DNA of 41,751 nt from Actinomycetota bacterium (lineage in GTDB: Bacteria; Actinomycetota; Acidimicrobiia; Acidimicrobiales; Ilumatobacteraceae). Position 1 is the stretch's first letter, and every line of letters begins with the position of its first letter. Location: NCBI GenBank assembly GCA_009702045.1, contig WLIV01000032.1, positions 1 to 41,751 of the forward strand. Direction: 5' to 3'. Position numbers and translations under genes: made by a program. Positions 4,698 to 13,237 of the stretch are shown in pieces. Below the pieces are notes generated by a model. It did not search any database. It was not told the DNA's origin and saw only the letters and a program-made list of their open reading frames with translations.

Positions 4698-7133
4698 ATG
4701 ACCTCGACGACACCAGCCCCGATGCCCATCATGCTGGAGCTTGCGCGTCTCGCGTCGGAACACCCAGACACCCCGGCGGTGGGCGATCTGAACCAGCAGT
4801 TCACGTACGGCGAAACACTCGTCCGGGTCCGCGCTCTGGCGTCGGTGCTGGCCCAACGCCCAGATGCGGGCCACACCGTGGTCTTCGTCGCCCAACGGGC
4901 AGAGGCAGTCATCGCCCTCCTCGCCTCCCTCTGGGCAGGTCGAGGTGTCGTCCCGCTCGATTCCAGTGAGCCGACCGAGCGCCTCGAAACACTCGTCCGC
5001 CGAGCACGACCCGCCCTCATCATCGACGCCGCCGGCACCGGAGTCAGTTCATTCGCCGGCGTTCCCGTGGTCGACGCAACACGTCCACACTCCGGCAACA
5101 CCGAACCGCTGCCCGCGCACGACGACGACCCCGGTGTCATCCTGTTCACCTCAGGCTCCACCGGCGCTCCGAAGTCGGTGGTGCGGTCGGTGCACGACCT
5201 AAACAAGTGCCTCGTCGATCCACCGCTGTTCGGCACCGGCAGCACCGGCATGTGCGTACCGCTGCACTTCGCCGGCGGGTTCACCGCCGCAGTACACGGT
5301 GTCGTCACCGATCGACCGATCACGATGATCGACGTCCGCTCAATCTCGCTCCCGGATCTCGCCACACGGGTGCGAGCACTCGACCTGACCCGGCTGATGT
5401 TCACACCGTCACTCGCTCGCACACTCGCACGAACGCTGGCCGGGCGCGCACGGTTCGAGACCGTGACCGACGTGTACCTGATGGGGGAAGCACTCGAGTG
5501 GGCGGACGTGCCGACACTACGGACGATGGCTGCACCGTCGGCGACGATCACCATTCCGATGGGCGCGTCCGAAGCAGTCAACGCCCTGTTCATGATGACC
5601 ATCACACCCGACATGCCCCTCGGGTCCGGACGGGTTCCGCTGGGTGTGCCCACCGTTCCCTCGCGCGTCCACCTCGAACCCATCGACGACGGCGCCGGGC
5701 TCGCCCAACTCATTGGCCGTGAGGGGGTCGTGGCCGGATACTGGGACAACACCGACCAGCAGGAGGCCAGGTTCGGAATCGACGAGCACGGAGTGCGGTT
5801 CTGGAACTCCGGCGACCTCGTGGAACTCGGCGACGACGGCGAGTACTACCACCGCGGCCGGATCGACGACACCATGAAAGTGAATGGTCGGTTGGTCGAA
5901 CCATCCGAGGTGGAGGCTGCACTCACCGACATCGCAGACATCGTGCATGCCGTCGTGCTTCCACACGCGCTCCCGTCAGGTCGCACACTGCTGGTGGCAC
6001 ACATCGAGGCACCACCAGCGACCGACCTGGCAGCGATCCGACGAACGCTGCGCCACCGACTACCCGAGTATCTGGTGCCCGCGCATGTGGTGCGGCACGA
6101 CGAGCTGCCGCTCAACACACGAGGCAAGATCGACCGCGCCGCCATTGCCACGATGCCGCTCCCACGCGTCGGCGAGACCACGCGCACCACGGTGATCGAC
6201 CCGCTCGTCCAAGCGGTGCAAGGCACGCTTGCGTCGATCCTCGAACTCCCCGACATCGGCCTCGACGACGACATATGGGACCTCGGATGCGATTCGTTCG
6301 CCGCGGTGGAGATCACCAGCGCCCTGGTCGCCGATCACCCCAGCGACATTGACCCGAACTCGTTACTCACGGCGCGCACCGTGCGCCAGATCTGCGAACT
6401 TCTGCACGGCAGCCACCACCACGAACGGTCACATGTCGTCACGATGAACGCGGGCGGCGCGAGGACACCGATCTTCCTGGTTGCAGGTGCCGGGTCGCCG
6501 GCGCTCACCTACCGACCACTCGCCAACGCTCTCAGGGAAGACCAACCGCTGGTTATCTACGAGCAGTATGGACTTCACCAGCACGTCGAACCGGACACGT
6601 CCATCGCCGAGATAGCAGAACGCAACCTTCGACACCTGCGCGAGCACCACCCGACCGGACGCTGCGACCTCGTTGCGTACTCGTGGGGTGGTTTCGTCGC
6701 GCACCACATGGCGAGCCGGTTGCTCGCCGAGGGACGTGAGGTACGGATGATCGGCCTCGAACCGTCGGCGCCCTCGCCCACTCCGTCGGTCCTCCGCAAG
6801 ATCGCAGGCCGGGCCCGAGCGGTGCTCGCCATGCTCAGACGGCCCGGCGGCGTGCTTCGCGCCACCCGCAGTCGCCTCACTCTTGCCCCGATCGGCACGA
6901 CGGCCCGCTACGACCTCTACTACCGCAAGGCCATCGGCGCAGTCGGCGGTTACGAACTCACACCCCTCGACCTCGAGATGCTGCTCGTGGCGCAACCGGA
7001 ATCCCTGACCGAGCCCACATGGGTTCCGTCCCACCGACTGCGCACCGTCGCGACCGCAGGCGACCACTTCAGCATGCTGCAGCCCCCGTGGGTGTCGCAG
7101 ACGGCTGCGGCCATCAGCGATTTCATCGGCTGA
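4698..7133 (+). CDS. NRPS-like single module: adenylation, carrier, thioesterase
   Basis: The 811-residue protein has three domains. The adenylation domain (about 1-490) shows ILFTSGSTGAPKS near residue 150, the A7-like DDTMKVNGR and the catalytic-lysine motif PLNTRGKID near 475. The carrier domain carries DLGCDSF with the phosphopantetheine Ser533. The thioesterase (about 590-811) has nucleophile Ser662 in YSWGG and His790 in GDHFSML. There is no condensation domain. At the A4 position the sequence is LHFAGGF (189-195), so the Asp that normally holds an amino acid's amine appears absent; the substrate may be a keto, aryl or other carboxylic acid. The ATG at 4698 is chosen from conservation, as no ribosome site is clear. 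It borders the polysaccharide genes, and the product is unknown. Confidence 0.8.
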   Translation: MTSTTPAPMPIMLELARLASEHPDTPAVGDLNQQFTYGETLVRVRALASVLAQRPDAGHTVVFVAQRAEAVIALLASLWAGRGVVPLDSSEPTERLETLVRRARPALIIDAAGTGVSSFAGVPVVDATRPHSGNTEPLPAHDDDPGVILFTSGSTGAPKSVVRSVHDLNKCLVDPPLFGTGSTGMCVPLHFAGGFTAAVHGVVTDRPITMIDVRSISLPDLATRVRALDLTRLMFTPSLARTLARTLAGRARFETVTDVYLMGEALEWADVPTLRTMAAPSATITIPMGASEAVNALFMMTITPDMPLGSGRVPLGVPTVPSRVHLEPIDDGAGLAQLIGREGVVAGYWDNTDQQEARFGIDEHGVRFWNSGDLVELGDDGEYYHRGRIDDTMKVNGRLVEPSEVEAALTDIADIVHAVVLPHALPSGRTLLVAHIEAPPATDLAAIRRTLRHRLPEYLVPAHVVRHDELPLNTRGKIDRAAIATMPLPRVGETTRTTVIDPLVQAVQGTLASILELPDIGLDDDIWDLGCDSFAAVEITSALVADHPSDIDPNSLLTARTVRQICELLHGSHHHERSHVVTMNAGGARTPIFLVAGAGSPALTYRPLANALREDQPLVIYEQYGLHQHVEPDTSIAEIAERNLRHLREHHPTGRCDLVAYSWGGFVAHHMASRLLAEGREVRMIGLEPSAPSPTPSVLRKIAGRARAVLAMLRRPGGVLRATRSRLTLAPIGTTARYDLYYRKAIGAVGGYELTPLDLEMLLVAQPESLTEPTWVPSHRLRTVATAGDHFSMLQPPWVSQTAAAISDFIG

Positions 7134-7174
7134 CCACCCGACACCCGACACCCCTTCGGTCCGAACCCCCGCGT

Positions 7175-7996
7175 TTACGACGCCGGCCCGTACTGCGGAC
7201 GATCGCGAAGGAAACGCTCGACCCATTCATCGTTCATGCCATCGGACTGCCGCTCGGTCTGACGCGGTGTCACTGGCACATCGCCCTTGCCCAGCAGGTC
7301 GAGCACGCGCCGCATCGTGCCCTCGTAGTCGGCATCGAGGTCTTCGTACACGACATTGATCGGCACGATCTCGTGCTCAGCGAAGTAGTCGAGCCACGCC
7401 GTACGGTTGCGGCGGAGGTGGGCAAGGCGCCGCTCGATGAACGCTGCGTCGTACGTGGGCACACGACCGCGCATGTTGCGAGGTGGCTCGACTCCCGCCA
7501 ACCATTGACCGGTCTGCTCGCTGCGAGCGAGCGACACCGCCTGACGAACCTCGTCGCGCCGCCATGTATGGATCCAGGTGACCGGCGCGCCCCAGTACGA
7601 CACTTCGAGTCCATCGAGCAACAAACCCTGCTCGAGATGAGGCCACATCATCTTCAGCCCGAGCACGCCGTCGTCGGTCGTAAACCTCTCAGCGACGAAG
7701 TCGAGGTATGCGCGACGCGCACCAACCGTCGTCCGCATGCGCCGTACCCACGGCTCCTTGGCACCCCACCAGCGCCACAAGCGACCGACGTGCAATCGGA
7801 CTCGGAGCGACCATGGCTTGGGGAGATAGCGGTGAAAGACCTGCCACGGATGTAGCACTTCCCATTGGTGCAGCGGTCGCTCGGCCAACCCTGCGGCGGT
7901 CAACCCGGCGCACAGCAGGTAACTGCCGGTGCGTTGCGTCGATGCAATGGCAACAACCTGGGATGGTCGGCGAGCATCGAAGGCTCTACTGGTCAT
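7175..7996 (-). CDS. Stf0-type sulfotransferase, copy 1
   Basis: This 273-residue protein resembles the Stf0 (trehalose 2-sulfotransferase) family, which moves sulfate from PAPS to a sugar hydroxyl. The 5'-phosphosulfate loop is TQRTGSYLLC at about residues 20-29, followed by LGLKMMWPHL and, near the C-terminus, VVYEDLDADYEGT. It is paralogous to the gene at 18459: both share the RTGS/RSGS loop, the VYED.D.DYE strand and the ending RQSD...DEWV. The start is ATG at 7996 with GGAG six bases upstream. It converges on the A-T-TE gene and diverges from the DUF4012 gene. In this polysaccharide context it probably sulfates a glycan or glycolipid; the acceptor is not shown by sequence. Confidence 0.82.
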   Translation of the reverse strand: MTSRAFDARRPSQVVAIASTQRTGSYLLCAGLTAAGLAERPLHQWEVLHPWQVFHRYLPKPWSLRVRLHVGRLWRWWGAKEPWVRRMRTTVGARRAYLDFVAERFTTDDGVLGLKMMWPHLEQGLLLDGLEVSYWGAPVTWIHTWRRDEVRQAVSLARSEQTGQWLAGVEPPRNMRGRVPTYDAAFIERRLAHLRRNRTAWLDYFAEHEIVPINVVYEDLDADYEGTMRRVLDLLGKGDVPVTPRQTERQSDGMNDEWVERFLRDRPQYGPAS

Positions 7997-8091
7997 CAGT
8001 GGCTCCGGCACGCGCTGAGTCTGCCATGCCCGCCGCCACGACCTCGTGCGAAGGAGTGGCCCCGCCCGCCCGTTCGTCGGCACCGAATGGG

Positions 8092-8097
8092 TACTCT
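8092..8097 (+). promoter_or_regulatory. -10 box TACTCT before the DUF4012 gene
   Basis: TACTCT lies eight bases before the GTG start at 8106 and no ribosome site is present, consistent with a leaderless or nearly leaderless transcript. The region 7997-8105 is shared with the divergent sulfotransferase gene. Confidence 0.4.
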
Positions 8098-8105
8098 CTG
8101 CAGTC

Positions 8106-10304
8106 GTGCGGGTACGGAACAAGGTGATCGAACGACACGCCATGTTCGCTGGTGCCGGCAGCGCGGCGCTCGCCTGCTGGTCACCTGCTCGGCCGACACC
8201 GCTTCTCCTGTGCAGTGTGCTGCTGCTCGCGGCAGCAGGATTCGTGGTGGCGTGGGCAGGTGCCAGCGCACCCTGGTGGGTGCTCGGCGTCGTCACCGCC
8301 GGGGCGTACCTCGTGGCAGACGATGCGATGGTCAGCGCTGCGGCCGCACTCGCCTTCGTTGGTGCCTGCTGGATCGGGATCCGTCGCGACGACCTTGCGG
8401 TACACCGAGCGTTGGTGGCCGCCGTCGCGGTCAACTGTCTGCTCCGATCCGGTCGGGTGTGGTGCTTCGGCGGGAGTGCCGCCGTCGGATTCGTGCTGTG
8501 CTGCAGCCTCGTCGCGTTCGCCATCGCCCGCCGCCCTCGCGCCGTACGACGCATCGCTGGGCGCGCATTGCTGGTGGCAGTAGCTCTCGCGGCAGTCGCC
8601 ATTGCTGGGGCAGGATTGGCAGCGCAGTCGTCGAAGTCCGCACTCCGGAACGGCGACCACCTGGCCCAAAAGGGACTTTCCGCCCTGCGTGCCGGTAACT
8701 TCTCTGAAGCAGCCGACCTGCTCGACAGCGCCAGCCGACAGTTCGCGCAGGCGCGCGATGCGCTCGACCAACCCTGGGTCGCACCGGCGCAGTTGATCCC
8801 CGTGGTGGCACAGCACGCCGCCGCCGCACGCGAGCTGTCGAGCGCCGCGGCACATGCCTGTGAACGCATCGCACTCACCATCACCGGTATCGACCTCGAC
8901 TCGCTCCGAGTGGTCGACGGAGGACTCGACCTCGACACTGTGGTAGCGCTGCAGCAGCCGTTCGACGAGTTGGCGGCGACGATGCAGTCATTGCGCACGG
9001 CGGTGGACGATGCCCGTTCCCCGTGGCTGGTGTCGCCCGTTGCCGACCTGATCGAGGGTCTGCGATCCGACCTGCAGAAGTACGACGACTCACTGCAGAC
9101 CACGCGTTCGGCCGTCCACCTGCTGCCGGCGATCCTGGGAGCAGACGCGCCACGCACCTACCTCGTGCTGCTCACATCCCCGGCCGAGGCGCGGGGCCTT
9201 GGTGGTTTCCCAGGGAACTTCGCGGAGTTGCACGCCGCAGATGGCCGACTGACGCTGAGCCGATTCGGACGATGGAGCGATCTCGAACGCGTCATCGACC
9301 CCGCCACCTTCCATGTCGATGGACCAGCTGGGTTCGTCGACCGTTACGGCCAATTCGGCTACGAGCTCAGCGCGAACGGAGTGCTCAAGGGGTCGCCGTG
9401 GCGGAACCTGACGATGCCACCGGACTTCCCCACCGTGGCACAGGTGGCGGCAGAGATGTATCCCCAGAGCGGCGGCATGGCGGTGGACGGTGTGGCGATC
9501 GCCGACGTCTACGTACTGCAGGCGTTGCTCCGCTTCACCGGCCCGATTCGCGTCGACGGATGGCCGGAGCCCATCAACCAGCGCAACGCAGCTCAGGTGC
9601 TGCTGCGCGATCAGTACACCATCACCGACCTCAGCGACCGAGTCGACTTCATCTCCGATGTTGCGCGCACCGCCATCGACCGAGTGCTCTCCGGAGCGCT
9701 TCCCGGCCCGGTGCAGTTGACCAGAGTGCTCGGACCGCTCGCCAGTCAGGGTCGGCTGCTGTTCTGGAGCAACCGACCCGACGAACAGACGATGCTCGAA
9801 GGAGCCCACCTGCTCGGCCGCTTCCCGTCACTTGCCGGAACCGACCAGTACGCCATCGCCCTCACCAACCTCGGCGGAAACAAGATCGACACCTTTCTCG
9901 ATCGTGCCGCCACCTATGAGCGGTCGGTACGGCAGGGCGTCACTTCCGCGACATTGCACGTCACGCTCACCAACAACGCACCGACATCAGGGCTGCCGCT
10001 GTACATCATCGGGAACAACCTGCACCTGCCACCCGGCACTAATCAGGCACGGCTCTGCGTGTATTCGGCGATGAACCTCGATTCGTGGGAACTCACCGAC
10101 GCCGATCGAGAACAACCATGGGAGCGGATTCCCGAGTTCGGCGTCACGGCGTTCTGCCGATCGGTTTCCATCCCTCCGGGCGGAGCGATCGACGTCACCA
10201 TGCACTTTTCAGGTCAGGTGACACCGACGGACGGGAACGGTGCCGCCTGGGTGCAACCGCTCACCAGCGAGTTCGTGTTGGCGGGTACTCGTTCACAGGG
10301 CTGA
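8106..10304 (+). CDS. DUF4012 membrane protein
   Basis: The 732-residue protein begins with several hydrophobic segments in the first ~175 residues, including LLLCSVLLLAAAGFVVAWAG and LLVAVALAAVAIAGAGLAAQ, followed by a long extracytoplasmic part. That part opens with a helical region (NGDHLAQKGLSALRAGNF) and contains the DUF4012 signature around TYLVLLTSPAEARGLGGF and NFAELHAADG. DUF4012 proteins are common in actinobacterial polysaccharide and cell-wall clusters; their biochemical role is not established. It is the first gene of the forward run that leads to the sugar transferase. GTG at 8106 is chosen because a -10 box lies just upstream; the in-frame ATG at 8046 would sit upstream of that promoter. 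Confidence 0.8.
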   Translation: MRVRNKVIERHAMFAGAGSAALACWSPARPTPLLLCSVLLLAAAGFVVAWAGASAPWWVLGVVTAGAYLVADDAMVSAAAALAFVGACWIGIRRDDLAVHRALVAAVAVNCLLRSGRVWCFGGSAAVGFVLCCSLVAFAIARRPRAVRRIAGRALLVAVALAAVAIAGAGLAAQSSKSALRNGDHLAQKGLSALRAGNFSEAADLLDSASRQFAQARDALDQPWVAPAQLIPVVAQHAAAARELSSAAAHACERIALTITGIDLDSLRVVDGGLDLDTVVALQQPFDELAATMQSLRTAVDDARSPWLVSPVADLIEGLRSDLQKYDDSLQTTRSAVHLLPAILGADAPRTYLVLLTSPAEARGLGGFPGNFAELHAADGRLTLSRFGRWSDLERVIDPATFHVDGPAGFVDRYGQFGYELSANGVLKGSPWRNLTMPPDFPTVAQVAAEMYPQSGGMAVDGVAIADVYVLQALLRFTGPIRVDGWPEPINQRNAAQVLLRDQYTITDLSDRVDFISDVARTAIDRVLSGALPGPVQLTRVLGPLASQGRLLFWSNRPDEQTMLEGAHLLGRFPSLAGTDQYAIALTNLGGNKIDTFLDRAATYERSVRQGVTSATLHVTLTNNAPTSGLPLYIIGNNLHLPPGTNQARLCVYSAMNLDSWELTDADREQPWERIPEFGVTAFCRSVSIPPGGAIDVTMHFSGQVTPTDGNGAAWVQPLTSEFVLAGTRSQG

Positions 10305-10324
10305 GGACCATGTTCGCCTTGGTG

Positions 10325-10330
10325 TACGCT
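10325..10330 (+). promoter_or_regulatory. -10 box TACGCT before the small anchored protein
   Basis: TACGCT is followed after six bases by the GTG start at 10337. The same hexamer at the same distance precedes the DUF222-HNH gene at 36281, and no Shine-Dalgarno sequence is present at either gene. This promoter would act inside the DUF4012-to-glycosyltransferase run. Confidence 0.5.
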
Positions 10331-10336
10331 TCACGC

Positions 10337-10804
10337 GTGATCAAACGAACGATCGTGGCCAGCGCTCTGGTACTTGGCAGCATGGCAGCCGCGGCTCCTG
10401 TCTACGCCAGCCCGTATTCCGGTCCCCCGTCGCTCAGCGTCGACGACCCTGAGACCACTCCGAACCAGCCCATCACGGTCACGTTCACAGGGTTCGCACC
10501 CGGCGAAACCATCAACGTCACCAACACGTGCGGCGATGCCACCATGGTCACCGCCAACGGATCTGGCGAGGCATCGCTCCGGGTGAATGCCCCCAACACT
10601 CCCGGCGACTGCACCGTCACCGGAACAGGTGCGACCAGCAGTCGTACCGACAGCGCGGCGTTCACTGTCGCCTCCCTGGCGCCCATCCCGGCCACAGGAT
10701 CCGATTCGTCCAATCTCCTCCTTCGATCCGCCCAGGCGTTGGGGCTCGGCGTTGTGCTGGTCGGGATCACCCTCATCCGACGACGGCGCAACAGTCCAGC
10801 TTGA
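10337..10804 (+). CDS. Small secreted protein with sortase-like sorting signal
   Basis: The 155-residue protein starts with a signal peptide (VIKRTIVASALVLGS, cleavage probably after VYA). A short beta-rich domain follows (TPNQPITVTFTGFAPGETI) with two cysteines, at NTCGD and GDCTV. The C-terminus has the three parts of a sortase signal: APIPATGSD in place of LPXTG, a hydrophobic stretch (LGLGVVLVGITL) and the tail RRRRNSPA. It is therefore probably exported and either anchored to the wall or kept in the membrane. It lies between the DUF4012 and sugar transferase genes and may be a surface scaffold or acceptor for the polymer, which is speculation. No sortase is in the window. Confidence 0.7.
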   Translation: MIKRTIVASALVLGSMAAAAPVYASPYSGPPSLSVDDPETTPNQPITVTFTGFAPGETINVTNTCGDATMVTANGSGEASLRVNAPNTPGDCTVTGTGATSSRTDSAAFTVASLAPIPATGSDSSNLLLRSAQALGLGVVLVGITLIRRRRNSPA

Positions 10805-11472
10805 TCTCTTCTCCGCTGATGAGTCGGGCAGCGAGATCGATCAAGTGGGCGATTGACGTCACGGTGGGGATAGTGGCCTCGCTACTCACACTGCCAATGG
10901 TCGTCGTGTTGGCACTCGGCAGCGCGTGGTCGTTGCGCGCCTGGCCATTCTTCGTGCAGACCAGGGTCGGACGCGGTCACCGATCGGTCCGGGTCGTGAA
11001 GTTGCGCAGCCTGCCCACCAGTGTCGGGGCGGAACTCGACAAGTACGAGTTACGGGATCTGAGCACCACACGGTTCGGCCACTTCCTGCGCCACACCCAT
11101 CTCGATGAACTGCCACAGATGTGGTCGGTCGCCAGCGGTGTCATGAGCCTGGTGGGGCCACGCCCCGAGATGCACCGCCTGGCCGCCAGGTTCAGCCCTG
11201 AACAACGCAGCGCCCGCGACACGTTCCGCCCGGGATGCATCGGCCTGTGGCAGGCCAGTGTGCACCGCGGCGGACTCATGTACGAGACCCCCGAATACGA
11301 CCTGGCCTACGCCCGACATGCCAGCCTGACACTCGACATCTACATCATCTGGCGCATGGCGGGAGTCCTCGTCGGCCGCGACGCCTTGCAGCTGCGCGAA
11401 CTCCCGCAGCGGTTCGCCGGTGGCGTCGCCGACAGCGGCCACACATTCGAGACAGAACCCATCGCACGATGA
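10801..11472 (+). CDS. Polyprenyl-phosphate sugar-1-phosphate transferase (initiating)
   Basis: This 223-residue protein belongs to the bacterial sugar transferase family (catalytic domain of WbaP/WcaJ types), which starts repeat-unit synthesis on undecaprenyl phosphate. One N-terminal membrane segment (VGIVASLLTLPMVVVLALGS) is followed by the family motifs VKLRSLP, THLDELPQMWSV and MSLVGPRPE, and by FRPGCIGLWQ. It lacks the extra N-terminal membrane and CoA-binding-like domains of larger members. TTG at 10801 overlaps the previous stop as TTGA, like the ATGA and GTGA overlaps further along, so translational coupling is likely; ATG at 10819 is the alternative start. It is probably the committed step of this locus. 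Confidence 0.85.
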   Translation: MISSPLMSRAARSIKWAIDVTVGIVASLLTLPMVVVLALGSAWSLRAWPFFVQTRVGRGHRSVRVVKLRSLPTSVGAELDKYELRDLSTTRFGHFLRHTHLDELPQMWSVASGVMSLVGPRPEMHRLAARFSPEQRSARDTFRPGCIGLWQASVHRGGLMYETPEYDLAYARHASLTLDIYIIWRMAGVLVGRDALQLRELPQRFAGGVADSGHTFETEPIAR

Positions 11473-12467
11473 CCGTCGACGCTGTAGTCAGTGGCGCCGG
11501 CGGATTCATCGGTGGCCACCTCGTCCGTGCGCTCACCCTCGAAGGTCGCACCGTTCGAGCCGTGGACCGCAAACCACTCGCCCACTGGTGCCAGAACCTG
11601 CAGTACCCCGGAGTGGAGACGGTGGTGGTCGACGTTTCCACGCTCGACGGGGCGCGCGCTGCGCTCGCGGGTGGTGCCAACGAGGTGTACCACCTCGCCG
11701 CCGACATGGGCGGCATGGGGTTCATCGAACAGCACAAGGTCGAATGCATGCTGTCGGTGTTGTCGAGCACACACATGCTGATGGCCGCACACGAGGTTCA
11801 GGCCGATCGCTATTTCTACGCATCGTCGGCATGCGTCTACCGCGCCGACAAGCAGACCTCGGCCGACGTGGTTCCACTCCGCGAGGTCGATGTGTACCCG
11901 GCGATGCCGGAAGACGGCTACGGCTGGGAGAAGCTGTTCTCCGAGCGAATGGCACGTCACTTCCTCGAAGACTTCTCGCTCGCCACACGAGTCGCTCGCT
12001 TCCACAACGTGTACGGGCCCTGGGGCACCTGGTACGGCGGACGCGAGAAGGCACCGGCCGCCGCCTGTCGCAAGATCGCCGAAGCGGTACAGCGCGGCGA
12101 CGACCGCATCGAGATCTGGGGTGACGGTGAGCAGACCCGTTCGTTCACCTACATCGACGACTGTGTCGATGGCGTGCGGCGACTCACCCGCAGCGACGTG
12201 GAGCAACCGGTGAACATCGGTTCGTCCGAACTGGTCACCATCAACCAGTTGTACGCAGCGGTCGCGGACATCGCCGGTATCACACCGCGGTACGTGCACA
12301 TCGACGGTCCACTCGGTGTCCGAGGACGCAACAGCGACAACACCCTCGTGCAGTCGCGACTCAAGTGGGAGCCCACCACCACACTTCGCGAAGGACTCAC
12401 ACACACGTACGCGTGGGTCGCCGAGCAGGTCGCCGCCAGGGCACTCGGCGCCGACCACCACAACTAA
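11469..12467 (+). CDS. GDP-mannose 3,5-epimerase-like SDR
   Basis: The 332-residue protein is an extended short-chain dehydrogenase/reductase closely resembling plant GDP-D-mannose 3,5-epimerase, which makes GDP-L-galactose. It has the nucleotide-binding loop GAGGFIGGH, then AADMGGMGFI, FYASSACVY, YGWEK, HNVYGPWGTW, GGREKAPAA and VRGRNSDN. The residues corresponding to the plant catalytic set are present with matching spacing: Cys122, Tyr151, Lys155 and Lys194, plus Arg285 (the equivalent of Cys145, Tyr174, Lys178, Lys217 and Arg306 as I recall them). The ATG overlaps the preceding stop (ATGA). It probably supplies an activated sugar, possibly L-galactose or L-gulose, to the adjacent transferases. 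A related epimerase on another nucleotide sugar cannot be ruled out. Confidence 0.85.
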   Translation: MTVDAVVSGAGGFIGGHLVRALTLEGRTVRAVDRKPLAHWCQNLQYPGVETVVVDVSTLDGARAALAGGANEVYHLAADMGGMGFIEQHKVECMLSVLSSTHMLMAAHEVQADRYFYASSACVYRADKQTSADVVPLREVDVYPAMPEDGYGWEKLFSERMARHFLEDFSLATRVARFHNVYGPWGTWYGGREKAPAAACRKIAEAVQRGDDRIEIWGDGEQTRSFTYIDDCVDGVRRLTRSDVEQPVNIGSSELVTINQLYAAVADIAGITPRYVHIDGPLGVRGRNSDNTLVQSRLKWEPTTTLREGLTHTYAWVAEQVAARALGADHHN

Positions 12468-13237
12468 TGCAGCACCACCGCCGAGTCGATGTGCTCGGCG
12501 TCCACATCTCAGCAGTCGATCCCCAGTCAGCGGTCGACACGATCACTGACTGGGTACAGACTCGACAACGGGAATACGTCTGCGTCACCGGTGTGCACGG
12601 TGTGAACGAGTGTCAGCACGATGCCGAACTGACTCGCATTCACAACCAGAGCGGCCTCACCACACCGGACGGAATGCCAATGGTGTGGTGCAGCAAGTTG
12701 GCCGGCGCGCGTTCGACACGCAGGGTGTACGGGCCCGATCTGATGCACGATGTGCTTGCCGTCGCCGCCCGACAGGGCTGGACCTCGTACCTGTACGGCA
12801 GTTCTGATGTCGTGCTCGCCGAACTGCAGCACCGACTCGAGAACCAGCACCCCGGTCTGCGCATCGTGGGGAGTTGCTCACCTCCGTTTCGCGAACTCAA
12901 CGACCACGAGCAGCGTGACATCGTGGCGCAGATCAATGCGGTCGACCCCGATCTCGTGTGGGTGGGACTCAGCACCCCGAAGCAAGAACGCTGGATGGCT
13001 GCGATGCGCCCTCAGCTACAGGCACGGGTGCTGTTGGGTGTGGGCGCCGCGTTCGACTTCCACTCGGGGAACAAACGGCAGGCTCCCCGTTGGATGCAGC
13101 GAACCGGACTCGAGTGGCTGTTCCGCCTGATGTGCGAACCGCGACGCCTGTGGAAGCGCTATCTGCTCGGGAACACGCGCTTCATCGCCGCCATCGTTCG
13201 GCGCCGTCCTCGACTCGTGGAACGAGCGCCGTCGTGA
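12467..13237 (+). CDS. WecG/TagA/CpsF-family glycosyltransferase
   Basis: The 256-residue protein is a GT26 family member, a soluble or membrane-associated enzyme that adds a sugar to a lipid-linked acceptor in teichoic acid or polysaccharide synthesis. Visible motifs are VTGVHGVNE, TTPDGMPMVW with the conserved Asp, RVYGPDLM, YLYGSS, DLVWVGLSTPKQERWM and GVGAAFDFHSGNKRQAPRWMQ. The C-terminal basic segment (EPRRLWKRYLLGN) is the usual membrane-docking end. ATG at 12467 overlaps the preceding stop by one base. It probably adds the second sugar after the initiating transferase. Confidence 0.87.
   Translation: MQHHRRVDVLGVHISAVDPQSAVDTITDWVQTRQREYVCVTGVHGVNECQHDAELTRIHNQSGLTTPDGMPMVWCSKLAGARSTRRVYGPDLMHDVLAVAARQGWTSYLYGSSDVVLAELQHRLENQHPGLRIVGSCSPPFRELNDHEQRDIVAQINAVDPDLVWVGLSTPKQERWMAAMRPQLQARVLLGVGAAFDFHSGNKRQAPRWMQRTGLEWLFRLMCEPRRLWKRYLLGNTRFIAAIVRRRPRLVERAPS

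Noticed and set aside
7997-9157. Long reverse-strand extension of the first sulfotransferase frame (to 9157)
   Set aside because: Sequence upstream of 7996 is low-complexity Arg/Ala/Ser/Thr typical of antisense to a GC-rich gene; the DUF4012 gene clearly occupies the other strand and ATG 7996 has a ribosome site.
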